Origin: Sphaerisporangium aureirubrum
Lineage (GTDB): Bacteria > Actinomycetota > Actinomycetes > Streptosporangiales > Streptosporangiaceae
Assembly (NCBI RefSeq): GCF_042658925.1
Contig: NZ_JBHSRF010000014.1
Span: 62,001-126,000 of the forward strand
Reading direction: 5' to 3'
DNA: 64,000 nucleotides
Shown here: positions 32,130 through 41,051 of the stretch, in pieces
Layout of the letters: the number at the start of each line of letters is the position of its first letter
Position numbering within the stretch: position 1 is the stretch's first letter
The notes under the pieces: model-generated
What the model saw: the letters and a program-made list of their open reading frames with translations, nothing else
Databases searched by the model: none
Told to the model about the DNA's origin: nothing
Program-made: the position numbers and the translations under genes

Positions 32130-33236
32130 CTACCGTCTCGCGTCGGCGCGGGACTCCAGGTAGAGCATTCCGGACAGTACGGCGACCAGTGCGGTGAGCT
32201 GGGCGAGTGCGTGGAAGATTCCCAGCGGGATGGTGGCCAGGGCCGCTACCGCGGCCACCGCTCGGTAGTGGACTCGTTCGATGCGGAGGACGCGCCGGAA
32301 CGCCACGTCGGCTGACAGGTACAGGGCCAGGCCTCCGGCCAGGAATGCCGCTTGGGGGAGCTCCAGGTGGGTGGTGGCGTGGCCGACTGCTTTCTTGATG
32401 CCGGCCGCGACCGCGACGATGCCGGCCAGGAGCCCGAGGTAGGCCAGGCCGTAGGCGTTGAAGGCGGCGCGGACCCGCTGACGTGGCTCTACCGCGTCGA
32501 GGGCGGACTCGGCCCGGGTGTCGTCGCCGCCGAAGTAGACCCACCACATCAGGTACGCGAGCGACAGGCCGAGCAGGGCGACCAGCACCACCGGCAGGTT
32601 CAGCTCCACGCCTTCCGCCCCGGCCCCGATGGCCACCAGTGACTCGCCGAGCGCGATGATGATGATCAGGCCGTGGCGCTCCACGAAATGTGACGGCGCG
32701 ATGGTGAACTTGTCGATCGGGTCGATGTACGGCGCGGCCCGCTGGACCGCGACGGCCAGGAGCCACAGGCCCCAGCGCCAGCCGTCCGGGGCGAACCCGC
32801 CGGCGAGGACGAGCGTCGCGCTGACGAGGTTCAGCGGGGCCAGCGTCCGGAACGCCCGGAATATCTCGGGGCCGCCGGCGAACCCGAACAGCGCGGTGTG
32901 GACGGCGATGGCCGTGAAGTACCCGAGTCCGAATGCCACTCCGGTCGAGGCGAAGGCGTCCGGGACGGCCAGCGCGATCACGAGGAAGCCGCCCATCCCG
33001 ACCAGCATGAGGGCCCGGCGGGACGTGCTGTTCGGGACGATCGCGTTGGCCAGCCAGGCGTACCCGCCGTACATCCACATGATCATGGTCAGCATGAGCA
33101 CGACCTCGGCGACGCCGGTCCAGGTCAGGTGGTCGGCCAGCACAGCGGTCAACTGGGTCGCGGTGAACACGAAGACCAGGTCGAAGAAGAGCTCAAGCGT
33201 GCTCACCCGCGCCACGGGTCCTGAGGCGGCCGCCAT
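32130..33236 (-). CDS. ltrA: Low-temperature-requirement A (LtrA) family membrane protein
   Basis: 368 residues with about eleven membrane segments. The family signature STLELFFDLVFVFTATQL is at the N-terminus and HFVERHGLIIIIALGESL in the middle. LtrA proteins are of unknown function, first linked to growth at low temperature in Listeria. I place the start at ATG 33236, just ahead of that signature and preceded by GGAAGGACCGAC; the longer frame to 33314 is unlikely. Confidence 0.9.
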   Translation of the reverse strand: MAAASGPVARVSTLELFFDLVFVFTATQLTAVLADHLTWTGVAEVVLMLTMIMWMYGGYAWLANAIVPNSTSRRALMLVGMGGFLVIALAVPDAFASTGVAFGLGYFTAIAVHTALFGFAGGPEIFRAFRTLAPLNLVSATLVLAGGFAPDGWRWGLWLLAVAVQRAAPYIDPIDKFTIAPSHFVERHGLIIIIALGESLVAIGAGAEGVELNLPVVLVALLGLSLAYLMWWVYFGGDDTRAESALDAVEPRQRVRAAFNAYGLAYLGLLAGIVAVAAGIKKAVGHATTHLELPQAAFLAGGLALYLSADVAFRRVLRIERVHYRAVAAVAALATIPLGIFHALAQLTALVAVLSGMLYLESRADARR

Positions 33237-33337
33237 GTCGGTCCTTCCAGCCTCGCGAGGGTCGGGATCTTGTGACAGTCGGCATATTAGGGACATGAGG
33301 TTACGGCCGCCCACCGATCACACCTGACCCGGGGAGG

Positions 33338-33652
33338 CTAGCGAGGGCCCAGCCCCGTCTTTCCGTCGAGCAGCTCACGTGCGAGGTGGCCGGCGTGACG
33401 TGCGGTCTCCTCGATCATGTGCAGGACGATCCGGCGCAGGTCGGTGATCTCGTCCCCGAGCGGAGGGGGGTGATGTCCCCGCGGGGGCGCCGACAGCGGT
33501 GTGGCGGCGAGGACCTCGCCCAGCGGTGTCCATCCCGAGGGCAGGACGGCGGTGGTCAGGGCCTTGTCGTCGAGCCCGTCGACGATCGCCAGCACGCTGG
33601 CGCGCTGCGCCTCTAGGAACATCAGTAACGCGTTCTTCTCGCTGTCGTCCAC
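33338..33652 (-). CDS. DinB/DUF664-family protein with internal deletion
   Basis: 104 residues from GTG 33652, or 107 from GTG 33661. The N-terminal helix (LLMFLEAQRASVLAIVDGLD...LPSGWTPLG) and the C-terminal part (LRRIVLHMIEETARHAGHLA, LLDGKTGLGPR) are typical of DUF664 DinB proteins of about 170 residues. The intervening helix with the metal-site His (H..E..W) is absent: GWTPLG runs directly into EVLAATPLSAPPRG. About 60 residues are missing in frame, so metal binding is probably lost. Confidence 0.8.
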   Translation of the reverse strand: MDDSEKNALLMFLEAQRASVLAIVDGLDDKALTTAVLPSGWTPLGEVLAATPLSAPPRGHHPPPLGDEITDLRRIVLHMIEETARHAGHLARELLDGKTGLGPR

Positions 33653-33791
33653 CGGGCCCACTCCCTTGCCGATCAGGGCGCCAAGAGCCGCCGCGAGGCC
33701 TCGCGAGGATCGAGACGCGTGCCGGTCGTCTCGCCGACCGGAGCGCGCCGCACGCTAGCGGACGGCGCCGACATTCCCGGGCGCCGGTGCG

Positions 33792-34655
33792 TCAGGGCCG
33801 GACGGTGAGTTCCTCCAGGATCGAACGGATCGGGGTGGCCGGGTGCCGGAGGAGGGTTTCGAGGTCGGGGCCGGTGGTGGAGAACTCTCCGCGGCGGGAC
33901 GCGTGGAACATGCCGAGCAGCATGTTCGCCTGGTCCGCGGGTACGCCGTGCCCGATCATGGTGGGCGTCCACGCCGCGTCGTCGGCCACGACGCGGCGGA
34001 TGGGGCGGCCGGTGAGTTCGGTGACGATGGCGGCGATGTCCGCCAGGTCGAGCGCGTCCGGTGCGGTCAGCGGCGGGGTCGGGCCGTCGAAGCGGCCCTC
34101 GTCGGCGAGGATCGTCGCAGCGGCCTCGGCCAGGTCGGCGTGTGTGGTCCAGGAGACGGGGCCGTCGGCCGGCGCGACGAGCTCGCCGGTTTCGAGGGCG
34201 CGGCCGAGCAGGTGCCGGACGGTGCCGGCGTAGAACCCGTTGCGCAGGGCGGTGAAGGGTGTGCCGGTCTTCGACAGGTAGTGCTCGGTGGCGGCGTGGT
34301 CGGGCATCGGCGCGAAGACCGAATCCTCGGCGGCGGCCTGGTGGCTGGTGTAGAGGATGCGCTTAGCGCCGGCGTCGCGAGCGGCGTCGATGGCCGCGAC
34401 GTGCTGGGCGACCGCCTCCTCGCCCGTCCGGTCGGTCGAGACGATGAGCACCTGCGATGCGCCCTCGAACGCGCCGGCGAGGGAGCCGGGGTCGGTGAAG
34501 TCGCCGCGCCGCACGCGTACGCCGCGTGCGGCCAGGTTCGCGGCGCGGGCCGTGTCGCGGACGCTGACGCCGACCTGGTCCGCGGGGACCCGGTCGAGCA
34601 GCCGGTCGACGATCTGGGAGCCGAGCAGGCCGGTGCCGCCGGTGATGATGATCAT
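33792..34655 (-). CDS. NAD(P)H-binding NmrA/QOR2-like reductase
   Basis: 287 residues. Begins MIIITGGTGLLGSQIVDRL, a Rossmann TGGTGxLG motif, and continues as an atypical SDR of the NmrA/QOR2 type (quinone reductase or redox sensor). No YxxxK pair is prominent. It is divergent from a TetR gene at 34744, with inverted repeats between. Confidence 0.9.
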   Translation of the reverse strand: MIIITGGTGLLGSQIVDRLLDRVPADQVGVSVRDTARAANLAARGVRVRRGDFTDPGSLAGAFEGASQVLIVSTDRTGEEAVAQHVAAIDAARDAGAKRILYTSHQAAAEDSVFAPMPDHAATEHYLSKTGTPFTALRNGFYAGTVRHLLGRALETGELVAPADGPVSWTTHADLAEAAATILADEGRFDGPTPPLTAPDALDLADIAAIVTELTGRPIRRVVADDAAWTPTMIGHGVPADQANMLLGMFHASRRGEFSTTGPDLETLLRHPATPIRSILEELTVRP

Positions 34656-34668
34656 GTTCGCCCTCTCT

Positions 34669-34710
34669 TTGCTAACGATGGAACCTATTGGACGCTATCA
34701 GCGTTAGCAA
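34669..34710. promoter_or_regulatory. Inverted repeat TTGCTAACG...CGTTAGCAA
   Basis: Perfect nine-base arms separated by 24 bases, within the 88-base divergent region between the NmrA-like gene and TetR. Each arm may be a half or full TetR operator overlapping opposed promoters. Confidence 0.6.
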
Positions 34711-34743
34711 CAGAGATAGCACAGATGCGTTATCGTTGGAAAC

Positions 34744-35439
34744 ATGGCAGACGCTAGGCCGGACGGCGACGGCAGGCACAAGACGCGCGCGAAGATCGTG
34801 GAGTGCGCGGCGCAGCTCCTGCGTGAGCAGGGCGCGAGCGCGGTCACCACCCGCGCGGTCGCGCAGGCGGCCGGCATGCAGGCGCCGACCATCTACCGGT
34901 TCTTCGAGGACAAGGACGCGCTGCTCGACGCCGTCGCCGAACACGTATTCGCCACCTACGTCGCCGGGAAGGCACTCACCGGGGACGCCGGCGACCCGGT
35001 CGCGGATCTCCGGGCGGGGTGGGACACGCACATCGGCTTCGGTCTCGCCAACGCGGCGCTGTTCGGCCTCCTCGCCGACCCCGCCCGCGGCGCTCGTTCA
35101 CCGGCGGCGGCCGCCGGCCAGGAGGTCCTGCGCGCCCGGGTGCACCGCGTCGCGGCGGCCGGCCGGCTCCGTGTCCCGGAAAGACGCGCCGTCGAACTCA
35201 TCCACGCCGCCGGCACCGGCGCCGTCCTCGCCTTGCTCGCCACCCCGCCGGAACACCGGGACCCGGGCCTCGCGGACGCGATGTACGAGGCGGTCGCGCG
35301 ATCGATCCTCACCGAAACGCCGGCCCTTCCCGCGGACGACGTGATCGCGGCCGCCGTCACGTTCCGGGCCCTCGTCCCGGCGCTGCCGATGCTCACCGGC
35401 GGCGAGCGCGCCCTGCTGTCCGAGTGGCTGGACCGGTGA
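34744..35439 (+). CDS. TetR/AcrR-family regulator
   Basis: 231 residues. DNA-binding domain GASAVTTRAVAQAAGMQAPTIYRFFEDKDALLDAV. The C-terminal part is a helical ligand-binding domain. It is divergent from the NmrA-like reductase and very probably represses it. Confidence 0.93.
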   Translation: MADARPDGDGRHKTRAKIVECAAQLLREQGASAVTTRAVAQAAGMQAPTIYRFFEDKDALLDAVAEHVFATYVAGKALTGDAGDPVADLRAGWDTHIGFGLANAALFGLLADPARGARSPAAAAGQEVLRARVHRVAAAGRLRVPERRAVELIHAAGTGAVLALLATPPEHRDPGLADAMYEAVARSILTETPALPADDVIAAAVTFRALVPALPMLTGGERALLSEWLDR

Positions 35440-35545
35440 CGGCTATCTTTCCGCATTTAGCCATATTTACAGCACATTCCACTTCATAAATCCGGGCTCG
35501 GGGTCCGTAGGCGCGATGGCGTGGCTCTCCGAAGGGAAGTAGAGA

Positions 35546-35722
35546 ATGCCCCTCAGAAAGGAACAGGCCAAGGAGTTCTTCGGGTCGCTTTACGACAGGG
35601 CGGCCACTCCGGATCTCAACGAGTTCGAGTCGGCGGCGATCCGTCTGGTCGCTCGCGTCGACACCTCGGCGGCGCCGGGGGATCGGGCGCTCGGGCTGCC
35701 GCGCTCCGTGGTCGGGCGGTAG
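35546..35722 (+). CDS. Orphan 58-aa ORF
   Basis: A 58-codon ORF beginning MPLRKEQAKEFFGSLYDRAA with GGGAAG about 9 bases before the ATG. The first half looks like an amphipathic helix, the second is polar. It lies just ahead of the decayed gene at 35854 and may be a companion small protein or a remnant. Not recognised. Confidence 0.4.
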   Translation: MPLRKEQAKEFFGSLYDRAATPDLNEFESAAIRLVARVDTSAAPGDRALGLPRSVVGR

Positions 35723-35853
35723 ACGGCCGCGTCGGGAGAACGCCGGGGCGAACCGGCGGGAGACGTCTGCCCGGTTCCGAGTGGAAAAGACCCCTCGGGC
35801 CGGGCAGAGGCGAAATCGTTCGGGCAGACAAACGAAGAATTCATGAGGGGCCG

Positions 35854-37150
35854 ATGATGTCGTCGACTGGTATCGCCGGATTGGAATGGTCGCCAACCCA
35901 ATCGATCGATAATGGCGGCGGGTCGTCCGTCGTGCCTTTTCCGACCACGCACCTGGTGCACATCGTCTTCCACGGCGACCGGCCCTTCGCGCACGGCCAG
36001 TACGGATTCCACCTGGGTCTCGAAGACCGTCTGACGTTTCTCGGGCCCCCTGGACAGGTCGCGCACGGATACCGCGCGGGACGAGGAGCTCCCGGTGGCG
36101 CGGCCCAATCCGTACCCGGCCTCGGAACGGTTCCACGAGCTGCTGAGCGCGATGCAGAGCGAGACCCTGGGCCTGGTGGATCACGAGTACCCGACCACCC
36201 AGGACGTGGTGTTCGCCGACGGGATCGCCTCCACCCTCATGTTCAGGAAGCAGCTCACCGCGGTGCAGCAGGGCCCCGACTGGGAACCGATCGACGGCAT
36301 CGACGGGCTGGGCTGGCGGCGCCATCTGGTGGTGTGGTCGGGTGACACGGTCGGCTACGCCGCACTCACCGACCCGGCGCCGTTGCAGGTGATCGATCAC
36401 GGCACGGCTCCGTACTCCACGGACGCGTACGGCATCCACCAGCAGTGGGGGACCGGCTGACCTTCGTGGGACCGGCCGATCAGCGGGCGGTGATCCGGTT
36501 CATCGACTGCCGGGAAGGCTCGCCCACGCTGCACAGGGAGATCACCCATGAGTTCCGGCCGTCCCCGCTGCGCTACCTGGTGGTGCCCGCCGGGGTGGCG
36601 CACGCGTGGTGGCGCTGGGCCGTCCGTACGACCGGATCCGCGTCGCCCCGCGCGTGATGGCCGAGGTCGCGGAGAACAGCGCCATGCTGGTCGGCCAGAC
36701 GGGCAAGGAGGTCTGCGCCGGCCCACCCGCCATGATCGACGAGATCCTGGAACTACTGGCCGTCGGCGGCAGCAGGGGCGATCCCGGCCCGATCACCGCT
36801 CTGCTGCCGGCCCCCGAACGGCTCCTGGACTACGCCGAGGCCGTGGACGACCTCGTGCTCTGGGAACTGGTCACCGCACTGCGCGCGCACGAACTGGTCC
36901 GTACGCTCGGCGGTCTGCCGGACGGTGACACCTGGGCGGCGGGTTACGCCCGGGACGGATTCGCCACGGCCACCTGGCCGCTGCTGGCGGCACTGGACGC
37001 CCCCTCGGTGGAGGCGATGGTGGCCGGGCTGGCCCCGCTTCGGTCGGCTGCGGGCCGCCGCCTACCACGCCCTGGATCGGGACCCGCCCACCCCGTCCGG
37101 CAGGGAGTCGGTCACCCGGCTCTGCGGCACGTTGCCAGGTGCGTACTTCA
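35854..37150 (+). pseudogene. Decayed cupin-like gene with several single-base frameshifts
   Basis: One protein can be followed across frames. MMSSTGIAGLEWSPTQ to FHLGLEDRLTFLGP shifts at a C run near 36050, then ARPNPYPASERFHELL to YGIHQQWG shifts at a G run near 36449, then DRLTFVGPADQRAVIRFIDC to LVVPAGVAHAW shifts near 36608, then RPYDRIRVAPRVMAEVAENS to MVAGLAPL shifts near 37045 to LRAAAYHALDRDPPTP. The VPAGVAHAW element resembles RmlC-like cupins. Two internal stretches share the pattern HG..P.....YG.H....DRLTF.GP, suggesting an internal duplication. Function not recognised. Confidence 0.6.
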
Positions 37151-37588
37151 TCAGTCGAGGCAGAACTCGTTGCCTTCCGGATCGGCCATGATGATGTGCC
37201 CGGCCTCGAGCGGGGGAGCGGGCTCGTGCCGCTGGAGGCGGGTGGCGCCGTAGGAGATGAGCCGGGCGGCTTCTTTCTCCAGGGCTTCCATCCGTTCGTC
37301 GCCGCTGAGGCCGGGGGCGGCACGCACGTCGAGGTGCAGGCGGTTCTTGGTCTGCTTGGGCTCGGGGACCCGCTGGAAGAACAGCCGCGGGCCGGAGCCC
37401 TCGGGGTCGATCACCGCCGAGGCGTCGTTGCGGTTCTCGGGGGGGATGCCGAACGCCTCCAGGGCCTGGTCCCAGGACTCGAAGCCGCCGGGCGGGTCCT
37501 GCAGCCGGTAGCCGAGGGCCTCGGCCCAGAAGGCCGAGAGCCTGGCGGGGTCGGCGCAGTCGAAGGTCATCTGGATCTCGCGGGTCAT
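37151..37588 (-). CDS. VOC-family (glyoxalase-like) protein
   Basis: 145 residues. Begins MTREIQMTFDCADPARLSAFWAEALGYRLQ and ends AGHIIMADPEGNEFCLD, the paired beta-alpha-beta pattern of a VOC/glyoxalase-like fold. Function unspecified; such actinobacterial proteins are often of unknown activity. Start ATG 37588 with GGAAGG upstream; the DinB gene ends at 37590, so they are co-transcribed. Confidence 0.88.
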   Translation of the reverse strand: MTREIQMTFDCADPARLSAFWAEALGYRLQDPPGGFESWDQALEAFGIPPENRNDASAVIDPEGSGPRLFFQRVPEPKQTKNRLHLDVRAAPGLSGDERMEALEKEAARLISYGATRLQRHEPAPPLEAGHIIMADPEGNEFCLD

Positions 37589-37589
37589 G

Positions 37590-38171
37590 TCAGCTCGCCT
37601 TCCGTCGGGTGTGCAGGTGGAGGTCGCGGAGCAGGCATACCTCGGCCAGGTGGTGGATGAGTTCGCGGTTGATGTGGAGCACCAGTGCCGCCAGGGGATG
37701 GTCGGCGTACGGTCCCTCCGCCTCCCCACACGGACGGGCCAAGCCGGTGTCGCCGAGGGACTCGACTCCGGCCATCCACGTGGCGTACTCGGCGTCGAGC
37801 TGGGCCAGCGCCGCGGTCGCGGTCGGAGCGTACTCGAACGACTGGTAGTCGGTGGGCTTGCGGTCGAAGTGGGCGGCGTTGCGCATCGCGAGGACGCCGA
37901 CGATCACGTGGCCGAGTCGCCAGGCGATCGTCGTGAACGGCGGCGGCTCGGGCATCGGCATCGCGAAGTCGATGGTCATCGCGCCGGCTCCGGCCTGCAC
38001 CTGCGCGGTGCCGGTGCCGCGCGGGCGCACGTTCCAGCTGCCGGGCGCCGGCTCCCAGAAGTACTCGTCGTCGGTGAGCCCGTCGAGGCGATCGCGCAAT
38101 TGATTGGTCCAGTGCCAGGCGATCTGATCCCGGAGCAGAGAGTTCCAGTTCTGGTCGTTCATGGTCTTCAT
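37590..38171 (-). CDS. DinB-family protein
   Basis: 193 residues from ATG 38171 (or 38162). WHWTNQLRDRLDGLTDDEYFWEP is the DinB helix 1 signature, with the metal-site histidines in WRLGHVIVGV and LVLHINRELIHHLAEV. DinB-like proteins are metal-binding four-helix bundles, some acting as thiol-dependent transferases. Divergent from a WYL regulator and probably under its control. Confidence 0.88.
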   Translation of the reverse strand: MKTMNDQNWNSLLRDQIAWHWTNQLRDRLDGLTDDEYFWEPAPGSWNVRPRGTGTAQVQAGAGAMTIDFAMPMPEPPPFTTIAWRLGHVIVGVLAMRNAAHFDRKPTDYQSFEYAPTATAALAQLDAEYATWMAGVESLGDTGLARPCGEAEGPYADHPLAALVLHINRELIHHLAEVCLLRDLHLHTRRKAS

Positions 38172-38188
38172 CTTGGCGCCTATAGCGG

Positions 38189-38216
38189 ACAGATACGTTC
38201 CTAGATCTGTGGAACG
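38189..38216. promoter_or_regulatory. Two interleaved inverted repeats between DinB and WYL genes
   Basis: ACAGAT-N10-ATCTGT (38189-38210) and CGTTCC-N9-GGAACG (38196-38216), both with perfect arms, overlap in the 53-base divergent region. One is probably the operator of the WYL regulator. Confidence 0.55.
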
Positions 38217-38224
38217 ATGAGCCC

Positions 38225-39178
38225 GTGACCGTCGAGGCGACGACCGAGCGGGTGCTGCGGCTGCTGGCGCTGCTGCAGCGCCGGCCGTCCTGGACCGCCG
38301 CCGAGCTCGCCGCCGAACTGGGGGTCACCGACCGTTCGGTGCGCCGCGACGTGGAGCGGCTGCGCGCGCTCGGCTACCCCGTGCACGCGACCGCGGGCGT
38401 CGGCGGCGGCTACCACCTCGGCGCGGGCACCCGGCTGCCCCCGCTGCTCCTCGACGACGAGGAGGCGATCGCGACCGCGGTGTCCCTGCGGCTGGCGGCG
38501 GGCGGCACGGTCGCCGGGGCGGGGGAGGCGGCGCTGCGCGCGCTGGCGAAGCTCGACCAGGTGATGCCTCCCCGGCTGCGCGCCGAGGTGCGGGCCGTGC
38601 ACGGCGCCACCGAGACCCTGGTCGGCCCCGGCATCGAGATCGACCCGGAGCTGCTGGTGACGCTCGCACGGGCCTGCCGCGACGCCGTGCGCGTGCGGTT
38701 CCGCTACGCCGCCCGCGACGGCGAGGAGCGCGAACGCACGGTGGAGCCGGTGCGGATGGTCGCCACCGCCCGCCGCTGGTACCTGATGGCCTGGGACACC
38801 GGCCGCGACGACTGGCGCACCTTCCGCCTGGACCGGATGCGCGAGGCGACGGCCACGACCTGGCGCTTCCGGCCGAGGGAACATCCGGACCCGGTCGCCT
38901 ACGTCCAGCGTTCCGTGACCGAGGCCCCGTACCGGTATCTCGCCAGGATCCGGGTGCACGCCCACCCCGACCGGATACGAGAACTGGTGCCGCCCCAGGT
39001 GGGCCGCGTCGAGGACGACCACGACGGCTGGTGCGTGCTCAACGTCGGCGGCGAGAACCTGGACTGGCTCGCCGTCCACGTGGCCCGGCTGAACTTCGAG
39101 CTGGAGGTGCTGGATCCTCCGGAGCTGCGCGAGGCCATCGCCCGGCTCGCGCGCCGCCTCGCGGCGATGACCGGCTGA
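38225..39178 (+). CDS. WYL-domain (YafY-type) transcriptional regulator
   Basis: 317 residues. Helix-turn-helix of the HTH_11 type at the N-terminus (WTAAELAAELGVTDRSVRRDVERLRALG), then a WYL domain with ARRWYLMAWDTGRDDWRTFRLDRM. WYL regulators sense nucleic acids or other ligands. GTG start. Divergent from the DinB/VOC operon. Confidence 0.93.
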   Translation: MTVEATTERVLRLLALLQRRPSWTAAELAAELGVTDRSVRRDVERLRALGYPVHATAGVGGGYHLGAGTRLPPLLLDDEEAIATAVSLRLAAGGTVAGAGEAALRALAKLDQVMPPRLRAEVRAVHGATETLVGPGIEIDPELLVTLARACRDAVRVRFRYAARDGEERERTVEPVRMVATARRWYLMAWDTGRDDWRTFRLDRMREATATTWRFRPREHPDPVAYVQRSVTEAPYRYLARIRVHAHPDRIRELVPPQVGRVEDDHDGWCVLNVGGENLDWLAVHVARLNFELEVLDPPELREAIARLARRLAAMTG

Positions 39179-39308
39179 CCTTACTTGGAACGCCGGGTGA
39201 ATGGTTCGCCGTATAGCTCATTTAGGACATGCCCGGAAAATGTCCGGCCTTTATCTCGATGATGACGCTACAGACGGGCCGTACTTTCGACTGTTAGCCT
39301 CATATGCC

Positions 39309-39422
39309 ATGAGAAAGGCCATCGTCGCGCTGGCAATCACCATTGCCACTCTCTTCTCCCTGTCCGTATTCTTCGCGTCGCCCGCCTCGGCGACCGAAGG
39401 GACGATCATCGTCGAGAACTGA
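39309..39422 (+). CDS. Very small secreted peptide with a 9-residue predicted mature part
   Basis: 37 residues: MRKAIVALAI, a long hydrophobic stretch, and a signal-peptidase-like SPASA. The predicted mature peptide is TEGTIIVEN. The frame stops with TGA; reading through would continue TFSKVQGRRG. It could be a short secreted signal or a prematurely stopped gene. No clear Shine-Dalgarno. It precedes the WD40 gene by 75 bases. Confidence 0.45.
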   Translation: MRKAIVALAITIATLFSLSVFFASPASATEGTIIVEN

Positions 39423-39497
39423 ACGTTCTCCAAGGTCCAGGGCCGGCGAGGCTGAAGCGCCGCACGCCGCCTCGCCGGCGAAGAATGGCGCGGGTTC

Positions 39498-41039
39498 ATG
39501 CGCACCAAATATCAGCCGATCACGGAACTCCTGGCGGCTGTTCCCGTCAGCCAGAGCACCATACGCCTGAGCTTCACCGCCATCGCTGAAGCCGTGTCCG
39601 GCCTGCCCAACAGCGCCTACGTCCACCGCACCTGGTGGGCCAACCACCGCCACAACCGCCAGGCCGGTGCCTGGCTCGCGGCGGGCTGGCGGGTGGACGC
39701 GGTGAACCTCCCGGACGAGGTCGTCACCTTCACCCGTCTCCAGCCGCAGACGCAGCCGGCTCCCGTCGCCCGTCGCCCGGTCCCGCCGTGGCTGGTCATA
39801 CCGGTCCTCACCGTCGCGTCCGGCGTGGTGACCAACCTGGTCACCGAGGCGACCAACATCGTGTTCGGCGTCGCGGCGGCGGTCCTGGCCGTGGTGCTGA
39901 CCGGTGTCGTGTACATCAAGAGCGCGGGAGCGTCATCCACCGGGGTGCGGCGGCGCCTGCCGACGGTGGTCGCCGTCGTCGCGGGCACCATCGCGGGTCT
40001 CATGGCGGTGTTCGCCTGGATACAGAGCACGCAGGCGCCGGCCCCCGCGACGCGTCCGCCGGCGTTCGGTACGGCCATCGGGGAGCCGTTCCTCGGTCAC
40101 GCCGGCGAGGTGGAGTCGGTGGCGCTCGGCGAGATCGACGGCCGTCCCGTCGCCGTCTCCGGCGGCGGGGACGCGATGGTCCGGGTCTGGGATCTGCGCA
40201 CCCGCCGGCAGATCGGCCGGCCCCTGTCCGGCAACGGCAGCGGAGCCCTGGCCTTGGCGGTGGGGCAGATGGACGGCCGCCCCGTCGTGGTCTCCGGCGG
40301 TGTGGACACGACGATCCGCGTGTGGGACCTGCGTACCGGAAGCCGCGTCGGACGGCCCCTGCTGGGGCATTCGGACTGGGTCTACTCGGTCCAGGTGGCG
40401 ACGCTGGACGGCCGTCCCGTCGTGATCTCCGCCAGCGGCGACCGGACGATCCGCCTGTGGGACCTGCGGACCGGCAGCCAGGTGGGGACCCCCTTCACCG
40501 GTCATACCGACCGTGTCGAATCGGCGCTGCTCACCCAGGTCGACGGCCGTCCGGTCATCGTCTCGGGTGCCTGGGACGGCACCGTCCGGGTGTGGGATCC
40601 CCGCACGCACACGCAGATCGGCGACCCGATCCCGACGGGAGACGGCGTGCTGGTGTGCGTCGCGGTCGGGCAGGTGGACGGCCGTCCCGTCGCGGTGTCA
40701 GCGGGGTGGAGCGACCACACGGTACGGGTCTGGGATCTGCGCACGCGCACCGAACTCGGCCGGCCCTTCACCGGCCACCGCTCGAACGTCGACGTCGTGG
40801 CGGTGGTCGAGATCGAGGGCCGTCCGCTGATCGTCTCCGCGGGCGGGGACATGGTCGTCCGCGTCTTCGACCCCTACACCGCCACACAGATCGGCGGTCC
40901 CTTCGTCGGTCACACCGACAGCGTGGGATCGCTCGCGCCGGGCACGCTGGACGGCGCGCCCATCGTGGTCTCCGGCAGCCGCGACCACACGGCACGCGTG
41001 TGGAGCCTGGTGCCGCCCGCGGAGCCGACTCCGAGGTGA
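39498..41039 (+). CDS. DUF7662 - transmembrane - WD40 repeat protein
   Basis: 513 residues. The N-terminal 75 residues match the DUF7662 pattern (ITELLAAVPVSQSTIRLSFT, HRTWWANHRHNRQAGAWLAAGW, VVTFTR). Two or three hydrophobic segments follow (VIPVLTVASGVVTNLV, VFGVAAAVLAVVLTGVVY, VVAVVAGTIAGLMAVFAW). Residues about 195-505 form seven WD40-like repeats with VRVWDLRTR, GRPVAVSGG and GHTD elements. The propeller is probably outside the membrane and the DUF7662 domain inside. WD40 proteins of this kind commonly accompany NLR-like systems. Confidence 0.82.
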   Translation: MRTKYQPITELLAAVPVSQSTIRLSFTAIAEAVSGLPNSAYVHRTWWANHRHNRQAGAWLAAGWRVDAVNLPDEVVTFTRLQPQTQPAPVARRPVPPWLVIPVLTVASGVVTNLVTEATNIVFGVAAAVLAVVLTGVVYIKSAGASSTGVRRRLPTVVAVVAGTIAGLMAVFAWIQSTQAPAPATRPPAFGTAIGEPFLGHAGEVESVALGEIDGRPVAVSGGGDAMVRVWDLRTRRQIGRPLSGNGSGALALAVGQMDGRPVVVSGGVDTTIRVWDLRTGSRVGRPLLGHSDWVYSVQVATLDGRPVVISASGDRTIRLWDLRTGSQVGTPFTGHTDRVESALLTQVDGRPVIVSGAWDGTVRVWDPRTHTQIGDPIPTGDGVLVCVAVGQVDGRPVAVSAGWSDHTVRVWDLRTRTELGRPFTGHRSNVDVVAVVEIEGRPLIVSAGGDMVVRVFDPYTATQIGGPFVGHTDSVGSLAPGTLDGAPIVVSGSRDHTARVWSLVPPAEPTPR

Positions 41040-41051
41040 GCGGCGTGACCG

